A stretch of 64,000 bases of DNA from Owenia fusiformis (Eukaryota > Annelida > Polychaeta > Sabellida > Oweniidae), in contig CAIIXF020000001.1 of the NCBI GenBank assembly GCA_903813345.2, positions 50,115,885 through 50,179,884 of the forward strand. Reading direction: 5' to 3'. Below the pieces are notes generated by a model that was not told where the DNA came from, did no database searches, and was given only the letters and a program-made list of their open reading frames with translations. Positions 39,436 to 49,617 of this stretch are shown in pieces. Positions within the stretch are counted from its first letter, which is position 1, and each line of letters begins with the position of its first letter. A program made the translations under genes and the position numbers.

Positions 39436-42400
39436 ATGAAATTTGATGACGTCATTGAATTGGTTGGGCCATTCGGGGCATACCAATGGGCACTTTTCTT
39501 TCTTCTGGGTTTAGGTAATGTATATCTTAAATTAATTACAACATTTATGTAGCCTTTTGAATGAAAATTATGTTATGGTTTAATCGACAGGTAAACTTCA
39601 CTTTGTTTTTCTGTAAACAATTGCTATTTTGTAAGCGCATCAGATGATTATAATCATCAAATGAAAAGCAAAAAATCCTCTCGATTCATATGCATATTGT
39701 CAGACAAGTCACATCTTCACTTCTTCTCTTCCAGGGGCTATGCCAAATGGATGGCAGTCTATGGCCAACAATTACCTCGTTGGTAAACAGAAACACTGGT
39801 GTAGTATACCGGCCCTGGGCAATCTCTCTCACTCCCTACAGAAGCACATCAGTATTCCTCTAGACCAGAAACAAGATGGATCGTTCGAGTACAATTCTTG
39901 TAAATATTATAACATTTCTTACGAGAATTTCTCCAGGGACGAGCTTCTGGGTTGGAACAGAAGCGTACAGCTGGGTGGTCTAATACCCGTGGACTGCAAC
40001 AATGGCTGGGTATATGATAGGAGTCTTCATTATTCTACTGTCCTCAGCAAGGTACGGGTACATCATATTTTTTTTAGCTATATTACATCTTATTGTATAC
40101 ATTTTAGTAAAGACAAACAATCTTGAAAGAGCCTATAACCCTACTATCACATCAAACTAGTTCTCAAACGTTCTCGAAAACGGTCTTAAACTGTGCACGA
40201 ACGGATTTGACGTACTAAAAACCCACTAAGAACCGTTTGGGATCTGTTTACAAACTTCATGAAACCACTCGAACGAGTAGGTTCTCCAGAACTTAGAGCA
40301 TGCTCAAAATTTTCTGGTGATCGTCACGTTCTGCAATCAGAGCGAGTGACAACGTAAGTAGACGCACTGGGGACACACTACGAACGGAAGTGTCGTACTT
40401 CAATCCTACTAGGGACGTATCACGACGTTGTGTAGTCAGGCGTAAATTGCAGCCGTGAGTACCCCAATCTAGTCCGTTTGTAGCTCGTTCATTCTGTTCG
40501 TAGACTGACCCAACTCGACCGAATAACGTCCTTCCCGTTTATAAAGGTTCATAGTAACATACACAACGCATCCAACATTTCAATTGCGTCCTTAATTATT
40601 AAACCAGTTTACTTTGTACCTCGTTCTCAATACGTCCTGTTCTTGCCAGTCCTACGAAAACGTCGTAAAACGGGCTCAATCTGGCTGTGGTCGGGAAATA
40701 TGTCTGAAATAATTAGCTTCTTCGTTCTTAAACAGTCTTCAATACGTCCATCTCGTTCGCAGCTCGTTCAGGTCGCACCACGTCGGTGTACAACGCCGTA
40801 GAACGCGTCCCTTAGTCTAGAAGGTCATCATGACCTGATAACAGAACGGTATGGTCGCAATCGAATTTTGAATCGATTCAAAATTCTAAAATCACATTCC
40901 CGTCTGAGAACGTTCATAAAGTTCGTAAATAGACCTTAGAAAGTTGCAGCTACGTTCATTCCGTTCGCACATAGTTTAGAACCAGTTTTGAGGAACGCAG
41001 TGGCAACTTGTTTGGTGTGATAGCTATATTTTTGCTAACTCGTTCATAAGCAGTGTTAAATACGTTCTTAATCAGTTTAAACCCGTTTGCAATGAGTTCT
41101 ACCTCGTTCTCAACACGTCCTCAGACAGTTCAACTCGTTGTTAAAACGTCCCTAGTAGGATTGAAGTACGACGGTTCCGTTCGTAGTACGTCCAGCTGGT
41201 CGTTAGTACGTTGTCACTCGTTCTAATTGTAGAACGTGACGACCACGAGAACATTTTGAGCATTGTCGAAGTTCTAGAGGACCTACCCATTCGAGTACGT
41301 TCGATGAAGTTTGTAAATAGATCCCAAACGGTTCTTAGTACGTCCAGTCCGTTGAAGCCCGTTTTCGAGAACGTAGTGAGAACTAGTTTGGTGTGATAGT
41401 AGGGTTAACGAACGCACAATTTAACCCGATCTAAAATAGCTATTACACCAGAACCAGTTGTCACTGCGTTCTTCAAAACGTTGCCAAATCGGTTTTAAAC
41501 TGTGTGCGAACTGAATGAACGTAGCTACAACGTTTTACGGTCTGTTTACGATTTTCAAAATTCGATGGCGACCATACGTTCTGTAATCAGGTCATGATGA
41601 CCTTTGAGACTAAGGAACGCGTTATACGACGTTGCACACCGACGTGGTGCGACCTGAACGAACTGCGAATGAGATGGACGTATTGAAGACTGTTTATATA
41701 TTTCCCGACCACAGCCAGATTGAGCCAATTTTACGACGTTTTCGTAGGACTGGCAAGAATGGGTAAGAACTAGTTTGGTCTGATAGGGGGGTAATATGAT
41801 GGTATTCCCTGTTTCATATACACGTATTCAAAAAGATTCTTCAAATACTCAATTCAGTCTTTAATTAAGACAAAATATGAGAGTCATAAAAGCCTATGTA
41901 AACATGATGAAATCCATGATTCAACGTTTGAATTCCTTGTTTTCCTTATGTTTCTCCAGTGGGACACAGTTTGCGACAGGCAGTATCTTGGACCACTTGT
42001 ATCTACAATCTACATTGGTGGGATGTTAGTCGGTTCCCTTCTGGCAGGTCTAGTATCGGACAGGTATGACAGTGTGGTTCGTACCTCTACGCCCATTTCT
42101 ATTGTGGCATCTACGGCTCTTACCGTTTCATCAAAGAATGATCCATTTCCACCAATGAGCCTTTATTGTACCCTCCCCTCATAAAATTTGGCAACACCAA
42201 CTCCCCAGCAATGAACTACAGTAAAACCTGAGTAAAGTGAACACCCATCAAGCCATAAAATGTGTTCATGTGTTCACTGTAGGCAGGTGTTCACTATAGA
42301 AGGGCGATTATATTATAGTGGAGTATTTGCTGAGAAGGGATGTTCACCAGGCACAGATGTTCATTAAGGAGATGTGTTAACTAAGGCGTACAGGTTAAAC

Positions 42401-45400
42401 TGTACGTGTTGAAGATCCTGTATATGTATGTCATACCCCTCATAATTGAGGAAACAAGTTGTCAAAGGGAAACATAATTGCCAACCTTTATCATTAGTAA
42501 TGATTACAATCATCGCAGTCAAATGATGTCACTTTCTTGAAGATCATTAAACCAATTAGTTGAAACTAATTGATATTGTATCGCAATTATCTATATCATC
42601 TCGTGATAGCTCAGTTGGTAGAGCGGAGGACTGTAGAGTGCAAACACTGTCATCCTTAGGTCACTGGTTCGACTCCGGTTCGCGAGATTGTAGTTTTTAA
42701 ATCGACACCAAAAGCGATTGGTGGTTGGCGTCTATAACAAATTCTTACAACTTCCAACTTAAATACTATTTAGACTGACTTCAATTTTTCAAAATCATCT
42801 TTTCACAAGTTCAAATCCGACTGATTTAAGATTTGACCTTCAATGACATTCTCAAGGTCAAAAAAGGTTAAAAAGGTCAGAACTTTATTTTAAACTTGCT
42901 TCAAATCTGTAAATTGACTTGTTGTTTTTTCAAAATAATCTAAGTTCTCAAGAGTTCAAATCTGACTATAGATTTGAGATCTGACCTTCCATGGCCTTCT
43001 CAAGGTCAAAAAAGTTTTGTACCTTAATGACCTTCTCAAGGTGAAAAAAGAAGGTCAAAATTTTTTTCAATTTGCTTCAAATTGACCAAGTTCAAATCTG
43101 ACTTTCATTATTATGTGTAATTGATATCAATTTCAATTAACACATCTCGTGATAGCTCAGTTGGTAGAGCGGATGACTGTAGAGTTCAAACACTGTCATC
43201 CTTAGGTCACTGGTTCGACTCCGGTTCGCGAGATTATAATTTTTTCTTGTACAACTGTTTTCCTGTTCATTTTCAATAATTAGGACCGCAAGCTGTTTTC
43301 ATTAATATGTTTAATTGATATCAATTTCACCTAACACATCTCGTGATAGCTCAGTTGGTAGAGCGGAGGACTGTAGAGTTCAAACACTGTCATCCTTAGG
43401 TCACTGGTTCGACTCCGGTTCGCGAGATTGTAATTTTACTTCAGTTTTACGAGTTCATTCAAACAGTCATGAAATACCCCACGGGGTCAAGATGGAAAAG
43501 TTGAACATCGACTTGTACATGATCTGCATTTATAATCATTTTAGATTCGGACGCCACAAAGGGATGATCCTCTTTATGTTTACTGAGTTTGTGTTTGCGT
43601 TAGCTGGAGCATTCATGCCGACCTATGCATTGTTCTGTGTGTGTAGATTTGGCGTAGGCGCATCAACTCTTGCCGTCTACATAATATCATTTGTTACACG
43701 TAGGTTGTGATAGGTACATTGTACGGGTACCTCCTTTTTGATATTATTTACTAACTAGTTCCAATATGAAAATCCAAGTAATGACTTCTCCAAAGCTTGA
43801 TTGGCATGATACCCTCAAATGTATACTGAGACCGAAGATCGAGGGCAATAGATAAATATGATTTTCCTGTAGAATAATCAAATGAAGTAAACTATCGCCC
43901 GTTCTTTGCCCAATTTAGTATACGGAGTAGACACAATTCAATAATTTTGAATATTCCATTCAATTATATTTTGCAGTTATGGAGAATATTGGGCCAAAAT
44001 ACAGAAGCAAAGCCCATCTCTCCGTATTCTTCGCCTCAGGATTCGGTATACTTTCACTCTACGCCTTTGTAGTTCGAGATTTTCAGAAACTCCAAATAGT
44101 CATGGCAGTTCCAAGAGTAGTATTCTTCTCATATATATGGTAGGAACCTTCTATTCGCCTGTCTTTCTTTTTAAGACACGTACCCTCTTTATACAAAGGA
44201 GTGGTATCGATATGGAGAACTGAATTCAACAATGTTTTTCTCTTAAACCAATCATTGAAAACATTTTGTAAAAAAAACACGGTATTTTATGTAATGTTGA
44301 CTGATTGACAACAATTTAATGCGAAAATTATTTAGAAATATTTGATAAATATAGATGAAAGTTTATATATATTTTTCAAGTTATATTGTTACCATTCACA
44401 AGATGACCATTAAATTGACGACGTGTTAAATATTTAGATTTTTTATGACTGGTTTAAGAGAAACGTGTGTTCAAAAAGTTCTCCATATCGATACCTCTCC
44501 TTTGTTCTATCAGTTTGTTCTCATTTTGTACCATTTTATGCATCAAAATACCCATTTTAGCACGTCCATGATATTTTTGTTTGGTTATCAATTTTCCCCT
44601 TAGGATTATGCCAGAATCTCCCAGATGGCTGGTATCGCAAGGGAGGACCGAGGAAGCCATGATTATCCTCCGTAGGATGGCGGAAATCAATGGTAATACG
44701 TTACCTGAGAAAATAGATTTCTCCGAGGATGTGAAGACAGATGATGAAAAGGATATTGGCGAGGTGAGTGAACGTCACATTGTATTTTACATGTCAAAAA
44801 AAGTTTTGCTTGTCACTGAAATTTGCATATTTGACACTAGAATTAGGTTGTTCGATCTAATTCGATGGATTGAGGAAATATCAACTATGTCACTGGCGGA
44901 TCCAGGGGTGGGCCTTACATTTTCAAAATTTGGTCCCAATTTGTTTTGGTCTTCCCCATTGTTAACTTCTGGATCCGCCAGTGTATGTGTTGCATCATCT
45001 TCGCATGGGAACCGAGTGAACAAAGATGGTGCTGCACTGGAATGTTAGTAGAGCAAATTGCCTATTATAATTTATAGATGGAACCTGAACAAGATGCTGA
45101 TAGATCAAAGGGTACGATAGTGGATCTATTCAGGACACCGAACATAAGAAAACGATTCATCATTATGGCTTTCATATGGTAAGTAGTGATAGTGCATGAA
45201 AGGGATTTTAGAGTTGCATCTAACAGTCTGTCTAATATCGAATCAAAACACATATTTCAAGCATTTCTTAAATTCTTTTCTTATTCATATATAGGATTGT
45301 AACATCGATGGTGTACTATGGTTTCGCACTGAATAGCGGTAATCTCGCAGGGATTGTCTTCCTCAACACGTTAATCAGCGCCATGACAGATATTCTGGCG

Positions 45401-47281
45401 TGGGTTATATGCATCAACATCCTGGGTATAATCGGCAGGAAGATTCCTTTAGGGGTTTCCCTAATTACAGGGGGAATAGGATGTCTTATTACCATCCCTT
45501 TCTTATATAGACTGGGTAAGAATTTGGTGATTTCAAAAATACTGCCAATTTTAAAATATGATACGTTCAGAGTAATATGAACTAACGAAAGAACAGATTC
45601 AAATATCGATGCACCTTAAGTGACGCACCAGGTGTTTTTAAGCATTTGCCCTGTTTATGGAATGTCAGTTCCTTCTAAAGATGCAAAGAGGTCTCCGTAT
45701 ATATAGAATCGGCGTCATTGTTTCTATTGGTAATAATGTTTTCAAACATATAGATTTGAAGGTAGTTGTGACAGTGCTCTCATTGATTGGAAAGCTGGGG
45801 GCAGCAGCCTCGTTCCAGATCATCTACACATTCACTGCGGAGTTGTTCCCAACTGGTATCAGAAGTGCTGCTATGGGGACAGCGTCCATGAGCTCCAGAG
45901 TGAGCAGTATGGCGGCCGCGCAGATTGGACAGTTGGTAGGCTGAATTAATAAGAGGCAATATTAGGCTGACTTGTATCAAAAACAATGGGTCGACATTTC
46001 CTTCTGATACTCATCACATCTCTCTACCATCAACGAGAAAGAAACTAATAGGAGGCCATGATTTTACATGATGGCTCGAAGTATTTTAACCCACTGCCAG
46101 TGCAAAATAATATTCAAAGTCAGTGTATGTGTCTGATTAAATATTATTCATGATAGAGCCTGATTTAACTTGGGATATATAGAATAAAATTTATTTTATG
46201 TTTTATGTAGATGAAATCCATGAGTTGGTAAAAATAACATTTCTGAAAAAGCTTGAGATATTTTCTATAAAGCTACCGTTTTGGTTAATTTCAGGACAAA
46301 GTATTTCTACCTCTGCCGTCTATTATATTCGGAACTTGTAGTTTAGTAGCCGGGTTGTTGGCATTCCTCCTTCCCGAGACCCTTAACCAAATGCTCCCAC
46401 AAACGATAGCAGATGGAGAGCTCTTTGGCACGTAAGTGATTATTTTAGCTGCGATTTTAGTTAAACTATTCACTATTTCACTTAAAATATTTTCTAATGT
46501 AATCGCGGTTCAGTTAATTATAGTGATAGCAAAGACGAGAGTGCACACTTTCGGAAGCAATCTTTATAAAAGTAATACGAATATTTCGCCTAAAATCCTT
46601 ATTTTATTTTCTGAAAAAATTCAGAGATGTCAGAATTCTTTAGATTTAGAAACGTGTATTCCAAGTGGAATAAAGTATAATAAAAGTATAATAAAATTGC
46701 GGTATTTTTTGAAACTTTTTCTCAACTTATCTATAGTTTTTGTTGCTCCTTTAAGCCATTGAGAAAACCAGTCCATATCATTTTGCCAGTTTTTTCTGGT
46801 TAGGAATGACTTTATCTTCCCGAACCAATGAAATCGAATTAAAGTCAGGCGACTTTTCTGTGTGATATCTCAAAAAATGAAAATTACAATTGAAGTATAT
46901 CAAAGCGATAGTTCTATTAAGGACGGTTGTTTAGAATCTCCACATTCACATTGTACATGGTCAGACTCGCAGGTACTCCCTTTGGCAAAGCCTTTTTCAG
47001 AATCTGACTATCGTTGAGGTCTAGCAAACGTCAAATTTAACACCTTTATTCCGCCTACGCCTATAAAAACAAATTGTTTTTGTTCCAGAAAACAATACAA
47101 CAAAATCAAAGAAGACACTATGGATAAAAATGAAAAGGAAAGAGAGATGGACAAAGAACATATAAAATCTGCAGAAAATGGCAAAATGCATATTGAAAAC
47201 GGTGGAGAAACAAACCACGCTTTTCAGCATGAGACTTTGAGTGTAAATAAAAGTCAAACATTTGATCAGACCTGTTTATGA
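39436..47281 (+). CDS. SLC22-family organic ion (cation/carnitine-type) transporter
   Basis: Eleven exons: 39436-39514, 39735-40051, 41960-42063, 43545-43699, 43977-44139, 44604-44763, 45078-45178, 45295-45515, 45754-45935, 46295-46431, 47089-47281. Total 1,812 nt, in frame throughout, 603 aa. This is a twelve-helix plasma-membrane major facilitator. Seen: the N-terminus MKFDDVIELVGPFGAYQW and a first helix; a large extracellular loop with four N-glycosylation sequons (NLS, NIS, NFS, NRS) and family cysteines (HWC, VDCNNGWVYD, TVCDRQYL); motif A SDRFGRHKG (about 165-173); MPESPRWLVSQGR before the cytoplasmic loop; TAELFPTGIRSAAMG; and LLPETLNQMLPQT near the end. The last exon gives a charged cytoplasmic tail. 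OCT/OCTN-like by overall resemblance; the substrate cannot be told from sequence. The introns are crowded with repeats and three tRNA genes. Confidence 0.95.
40138..41405. mobile_element. Foldback element Y in SLC22 intron 2
   Basis: The left end ACCCTACTATCACATCAAAC and the inverted right end (ACCCTACTATCACACCAAAC) begin arms of about 280 bp (40138-40420 and 41125-41405) that match at roughly four bases in five. Both ends are flanked by TA, consistent with a TA target duplication. The element is far richer in CpG (many ACGTTC/GAACG and GTACGTCC words) than the DNA around it. No transposase is encoded. Its interior (about 40640-41032) is a separate unit repeated in inverted sense just outside, see 41430-41797. 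Confidence 0.85.
41430..41797. mobile_element. Foldback element X', inverted copy of the interior of element Y
   Basis: The reverse complement of 41436-41770 follows 40640-41032 closely (CCAGTCCTACGAAAACGTCG, CTCAATCTGGCTGTGGTCGG, CAGGTCGCACCACGTCGG, GGTCATCATGACCTGAT). Its ends, ATAGCTATTACACCAGAACC and inverted CCCTATCAGACCAAACTAGT, are variants of the element Y terminus. It is therefore probably a complete member of about 365 bp. The copy inside Y would be a second member that landed there. Confidence 0.8.
42600..42687 (+). tRNA. tRNA-Tyr (GUA), copy 1, with 15-nt intron
   Basis: Folds as acceptor CTCGTGA/TCGCGAG (one T-G pair), D arm GCTC...GAGC, anticodon stem GAGGA/TCCTT, loop CTGTAGA with anticodon GTA, T arm ACTGG-TTCGACT-CCGGT, discriminator A. 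A 15-nt intron (AGTGCAAACACTGTC) follows base 37, as is usual for eukaryotic tRNA-Tyr. Mature length is 73 nt without CCA. Both internal boxes look good, and a T5 run follows within about 10 bases. It lies in sense orientation within SLC22 intron 3. Confidence 0.95.
42720..43120. repeat. Degenerate minisatellite, family B (also at 59.7-60.2 kb)
   Basis: Phrases such as TTTTTCAAAATCATCT, AGTTCAAATC(C/T)GACT, AGATTTGACCTTCAATG, TCTCAAGGTCAAAAA and AACTTGCTTCAAAT recur about every 110-130 bp. The same phrases in the same order make up 59780-60225. The array lies between tRNA-Tyr copies 1 and 2. Confidence 0.8.
43146..43233 (+). tRNA. tRNA-Tyr (GUA), copy 2, anticodon-stem mismatch
   Basis: Same structure and intron length as copy 1, with the intron differing at one base. 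One change turns GAGGA into GATGA, which puts a T opposite C in the middle of the anticodon stem. The pre-tRNA would fold and splice less well, so this copy may be failing. A T6 terminator follows. Its upstream flank (TTGATATCAATTTCA...TAACACATC) is shared with copy 3, so copies 2 and 3 arose by duplication of a larger unit. Confidence 0.88.
43340..43427 (+). tRNA. tRNA-Tyr (GUA), copy 3, with 15-nt intron
   Basis: Identical to copy 1 apart from one base in the intron. All stems pair and a TTTT terminator follows. It ends only 118 bp upstream of SLC22 exon 4. It shares its upstream flank with copy 2. Confidence 0.95.
44178..44510. mobile_element. Inverted-repeat element in SLC22 intron 5
   Basis: The left arm (about 44178-44260: CAAAGGAGTGGTATCGATATGGAGAACT... 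TCTCTTAAACCA) and right arm (about 44448-44506: TGGTTTAAGAGAAA... AGTTCTCCATATCGATACC, CTCCTTTG) are reverse complements with small differences. The left arm and the adjacent interior also match 6920-7050. This fits a small foldback/MITE family with at least two members in the window. Confidence 0.7.
44891..44983. mobile_element. 93-bp MITE in SLC22 intron 6
   Basis: Perfect 15-bp terminal inverted repeats, CACTGGCGGATCCAG and CTGGATCCGCCAGTG, are flanked by a TATGT direct repeat (44886-44890 and 44984-44988). This has all the marks of a complete small non-autonomous DNA transposon. The CACTG... end and the short target duplication do not settle the superfamily. A read-through frame (44581-45048) across it is an artefact. 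Confidence 0.85.
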
Positions 47282-47513
47282 AGACAATTGTAGTTTGTAC
47301 CTTGGTGTATTATGATGTATATAAAAATGTCACACCTCACATACGTGAAACAGTGACCGCCGATTCTGATAAAATTCTTTTGAATATTCTTACTCTCCAT
47401 TTCTTTTCTGCTATTGTACGTCAAAGCTATTTACTGTTTTGCTACATTTTGATTTACAGTCTTTTTTGGGATCTGCAGGAGATGCATTATGTACAAATAC
47501 AGTTTTAAGATTG

Positions 47514-47519
47514 AATAAA
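47514..47519 (+). terminator. Likely polyadenylation signal of the SLC22 gene
   Basis: The first canonical AATAAA after the SLC22 stop codon lies about 230 bases downstream, a normal 3' UTR length. Confidence 0.55.
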
Positions 47520-48095
47520 AGAGCTGCTATTGGTAAATAGTGTCATTTTGGATTTTCGATGTCCCGAATGTCCGAGCCAAGTAGATTAGGTGTCGATGAA
47601 GTTCTCTTTTAAAGAAACAAAATCAAGCTATTAGACGGGTTAGGGTTTCACTGGATTTATTACATTATGTAAGTTGTAGAATTACGACATTATTATCTTC
47701 TATTCTTTGTGTAACGACCAGATATTCAAACCTGGAGATCGGAATATGCCAATGAATAAACTATCGTGGAATATGGCCGTAAGACCCAGTGTATTGCAAT
47801 ATTTTTATTTCCCGTCTCAACAAATGGCTGGAAACAAAATATTAAAGGCAGAATCAGATCTATAGGGGTGAAAAAATTACAAGCAACATGTACAATTGAC
47901 CTGTTAATCTATTCACGATATTCACGATATGTTATAAATTAATTGGCGAAGTTATTATGGCTTCAAAGTTCAAAAATGGATGAAAAATATTTAAATTAAA
48001 TTAAAAATAGACATGACAAGGATGACATGAGCCAGAAATATTCTAAAATTGAAACATTTTTTGTTGGCCTATTCGCTAGATCTGGTAGATTTAAG

Positions 48096-48503
48096 GAATT
48101 AAGCCCTGGACTCAGTGAATTATTTGATGAATCATACCATGAAGGTGTTGTTTCCAAATCTTTGCAGCGGGAATGCAAAGTTTAGGAAACAACGCCTGAG
48201 TGGGATGAAGCAGCTACAATGCATTGAGTCTTGGGCTTAAATTCTTTTCACACATTGCAATTTTTTCTACAAAATCATCCAAAAGTAACGAAATCACCAA
48301 ACGAACACATTTTCAATGAATTTTTTTGCCAGGGTCAAGTTGGCAAGTCATCAAATCCAGTGTGAAAAGTCCACTCATCACCATGACAACTGTTTAACTA
48401 ATGACCTTGCATGTGTTATTGATATTTCACACACTGTTCATTATGTGAATACTCTGTTCTGATTGGCTGGAATAGGACACACCTGCCTAGCTATGTGTGA
48501 ATC
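48096..48503. repeat. Dispersed hairpin repeat, family C (partner at 55982-56380)
   Basis: About 400 bp, shared in the same orientation with 55982-56380. The first 145 bases form a nested palindrome. The outer arms are AAGCCCTGGACTCAGTG and CATTGAGTCTTGGGCTT; the inner arms are GTTGTTTCC and GGAAACAAC around CTTTGCA-loop-TGCAAAG. The other end carries TTCTGATTGGCTGGAATAGG and CTGCCTAGCTATGTGTGAAT. Confidence 0.85.
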
Positions 48504-48534
48504 TCTCTTTATACATATCGATCTACAAAATGTT

Positions 48535-48720
48535 AACGTTGTCCAATGTCAATGGTTAGAGGAGTGCTCCTTCGTCTGTTTCAAAAGCCCTGGGTTCGAA
48601 TCTTGACGGTATTTTGTGAGTGCACGCCACGAGGGAGCGAAGCCAACGAGCTTAGAGGGAGGTGTTAGGGGTGGGGGGGAGGGTTCTTCCCCAAGAAAAT
48701 TTGAAAATTGCATTTGAAGC
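48535..48720 (+). mobile_element. tRNA-like / SINE-like fragment
   Basis: TGTCAATGGTTAGAGGAGTG resembles a box A region. TGGGTTCGAATC, about 45 bases on, is a good box B, but the stems do not close as a functional tRNA. A GC-rich tail with CGAGGGAGCGAAG and a G-rich run follows. It could be the head of a tRNA-derived SINE or a decayed tRNA gene. Confidence 0.35.
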
Positions 48721-49617
48721 GTTCTGGGGCGTTTTAAAGTACAAAATTCTGATTAATATGGACTATTAAAATGTAAATTATTGGCCATTTCTATTCATTT
48801 TTAAACTGTGGGGCAATTCATTATAAAACATCAACTTTCTCTAAATTTTGAGAGTACGCCATGGCGTTTTATGCATATATAACGCTACGCCATTGTGGTA
48901 GGCATTGGGGGATTAGGAAGTGTTGTAGAAAGTCTGGCTCAATTAATTAATTACTCCCTCACCCAGGTTTTAGGACTTACTGTTCCGGTGTTTAGTACCA
49001 AAGACACTGAATCTGAACTTTCATCAATAAGCTCCTCTGCAGAGAGACAAAAAGGTCTTACAAAAATGCATGTCAAAGAAGTATAGGTCCATGGTACCAC
49101 CATACCACAGTGATTATTGAAATATTCATATTGTTTCGTGCAGTGTAAAGACGTCACAATAGAAGGCGCCATTGCATGAAGGTAGGAGCCGGTTCAGCTG
49201 GGTGTTACGGTTAGCTATCATTTTAAATTGATTTTTAAGTTATTTCGGCTAAAGCTACCCTAAGTGAGCCATTTCCTTTTTGATTAGCATTGCTTTGGTA
49301 TAGATCCTTATCATGTTTTTCGGGATAATCCGGAAATTCCTCAGGGCTCTTTCAGGCATCGGGAAGGTAGCATCGGGGCCTTGCTCGTGATATGGGGTGG
49401 TCCTATCTCCATCCTCTTGGAAGACCAATCTTTGCCCTCCTGATTGAGATACCCAGAATAAATAGCCAAAAGTTTCAAATCAAATCAAGTAGTCATTCAC
49501 GTAAATGGGGATGGCGTGTTTTTGACAAGTGTTCTCAGTATCTAGGCCTATGGATAACTTATCATGCCTTTGTTCTTCAGTTTTAGTCGGAGCTGATCTG
49601 CCAAGCATACTTTTAGG

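Larger units (their letters stand above)
47520..49617. other. Intergenic between SLC22 and the uncharacterised gene
   Basis: Mostly repeat-derived. It holds a hairpin repeat (48096-48503) and a tRNA-like/SINE-like stretch (48535-48720). A stretch at 48970-49060 encodes a Ser-rich run (STKDTESELSSISSSAERQK) between a CAG and a GTCTTA, and might be an untaken or upstream exon of the following gene; I could not join it in frame to the next exon with confidence. Confidence 0.4.

Noticed and set aside
43315-43710. 131-codon plus-strand frame
   Set aside because: It reads through tRNA-Tyr copy 3 and then into SLC22 exon 4; the first half is not coding.
44581-45048. 155-codon plus-strand frame
   Set aside because: Only 44604-44763 (SLC22 exon 6) is real; the rest is intron and the 93-bp MITE.
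48535-48610. Functional tRNA gene
   Set aside because: Box B is good, but the acceptor and T stems do not pair; kept only as a SINE-like or decayed tRNA fragment.
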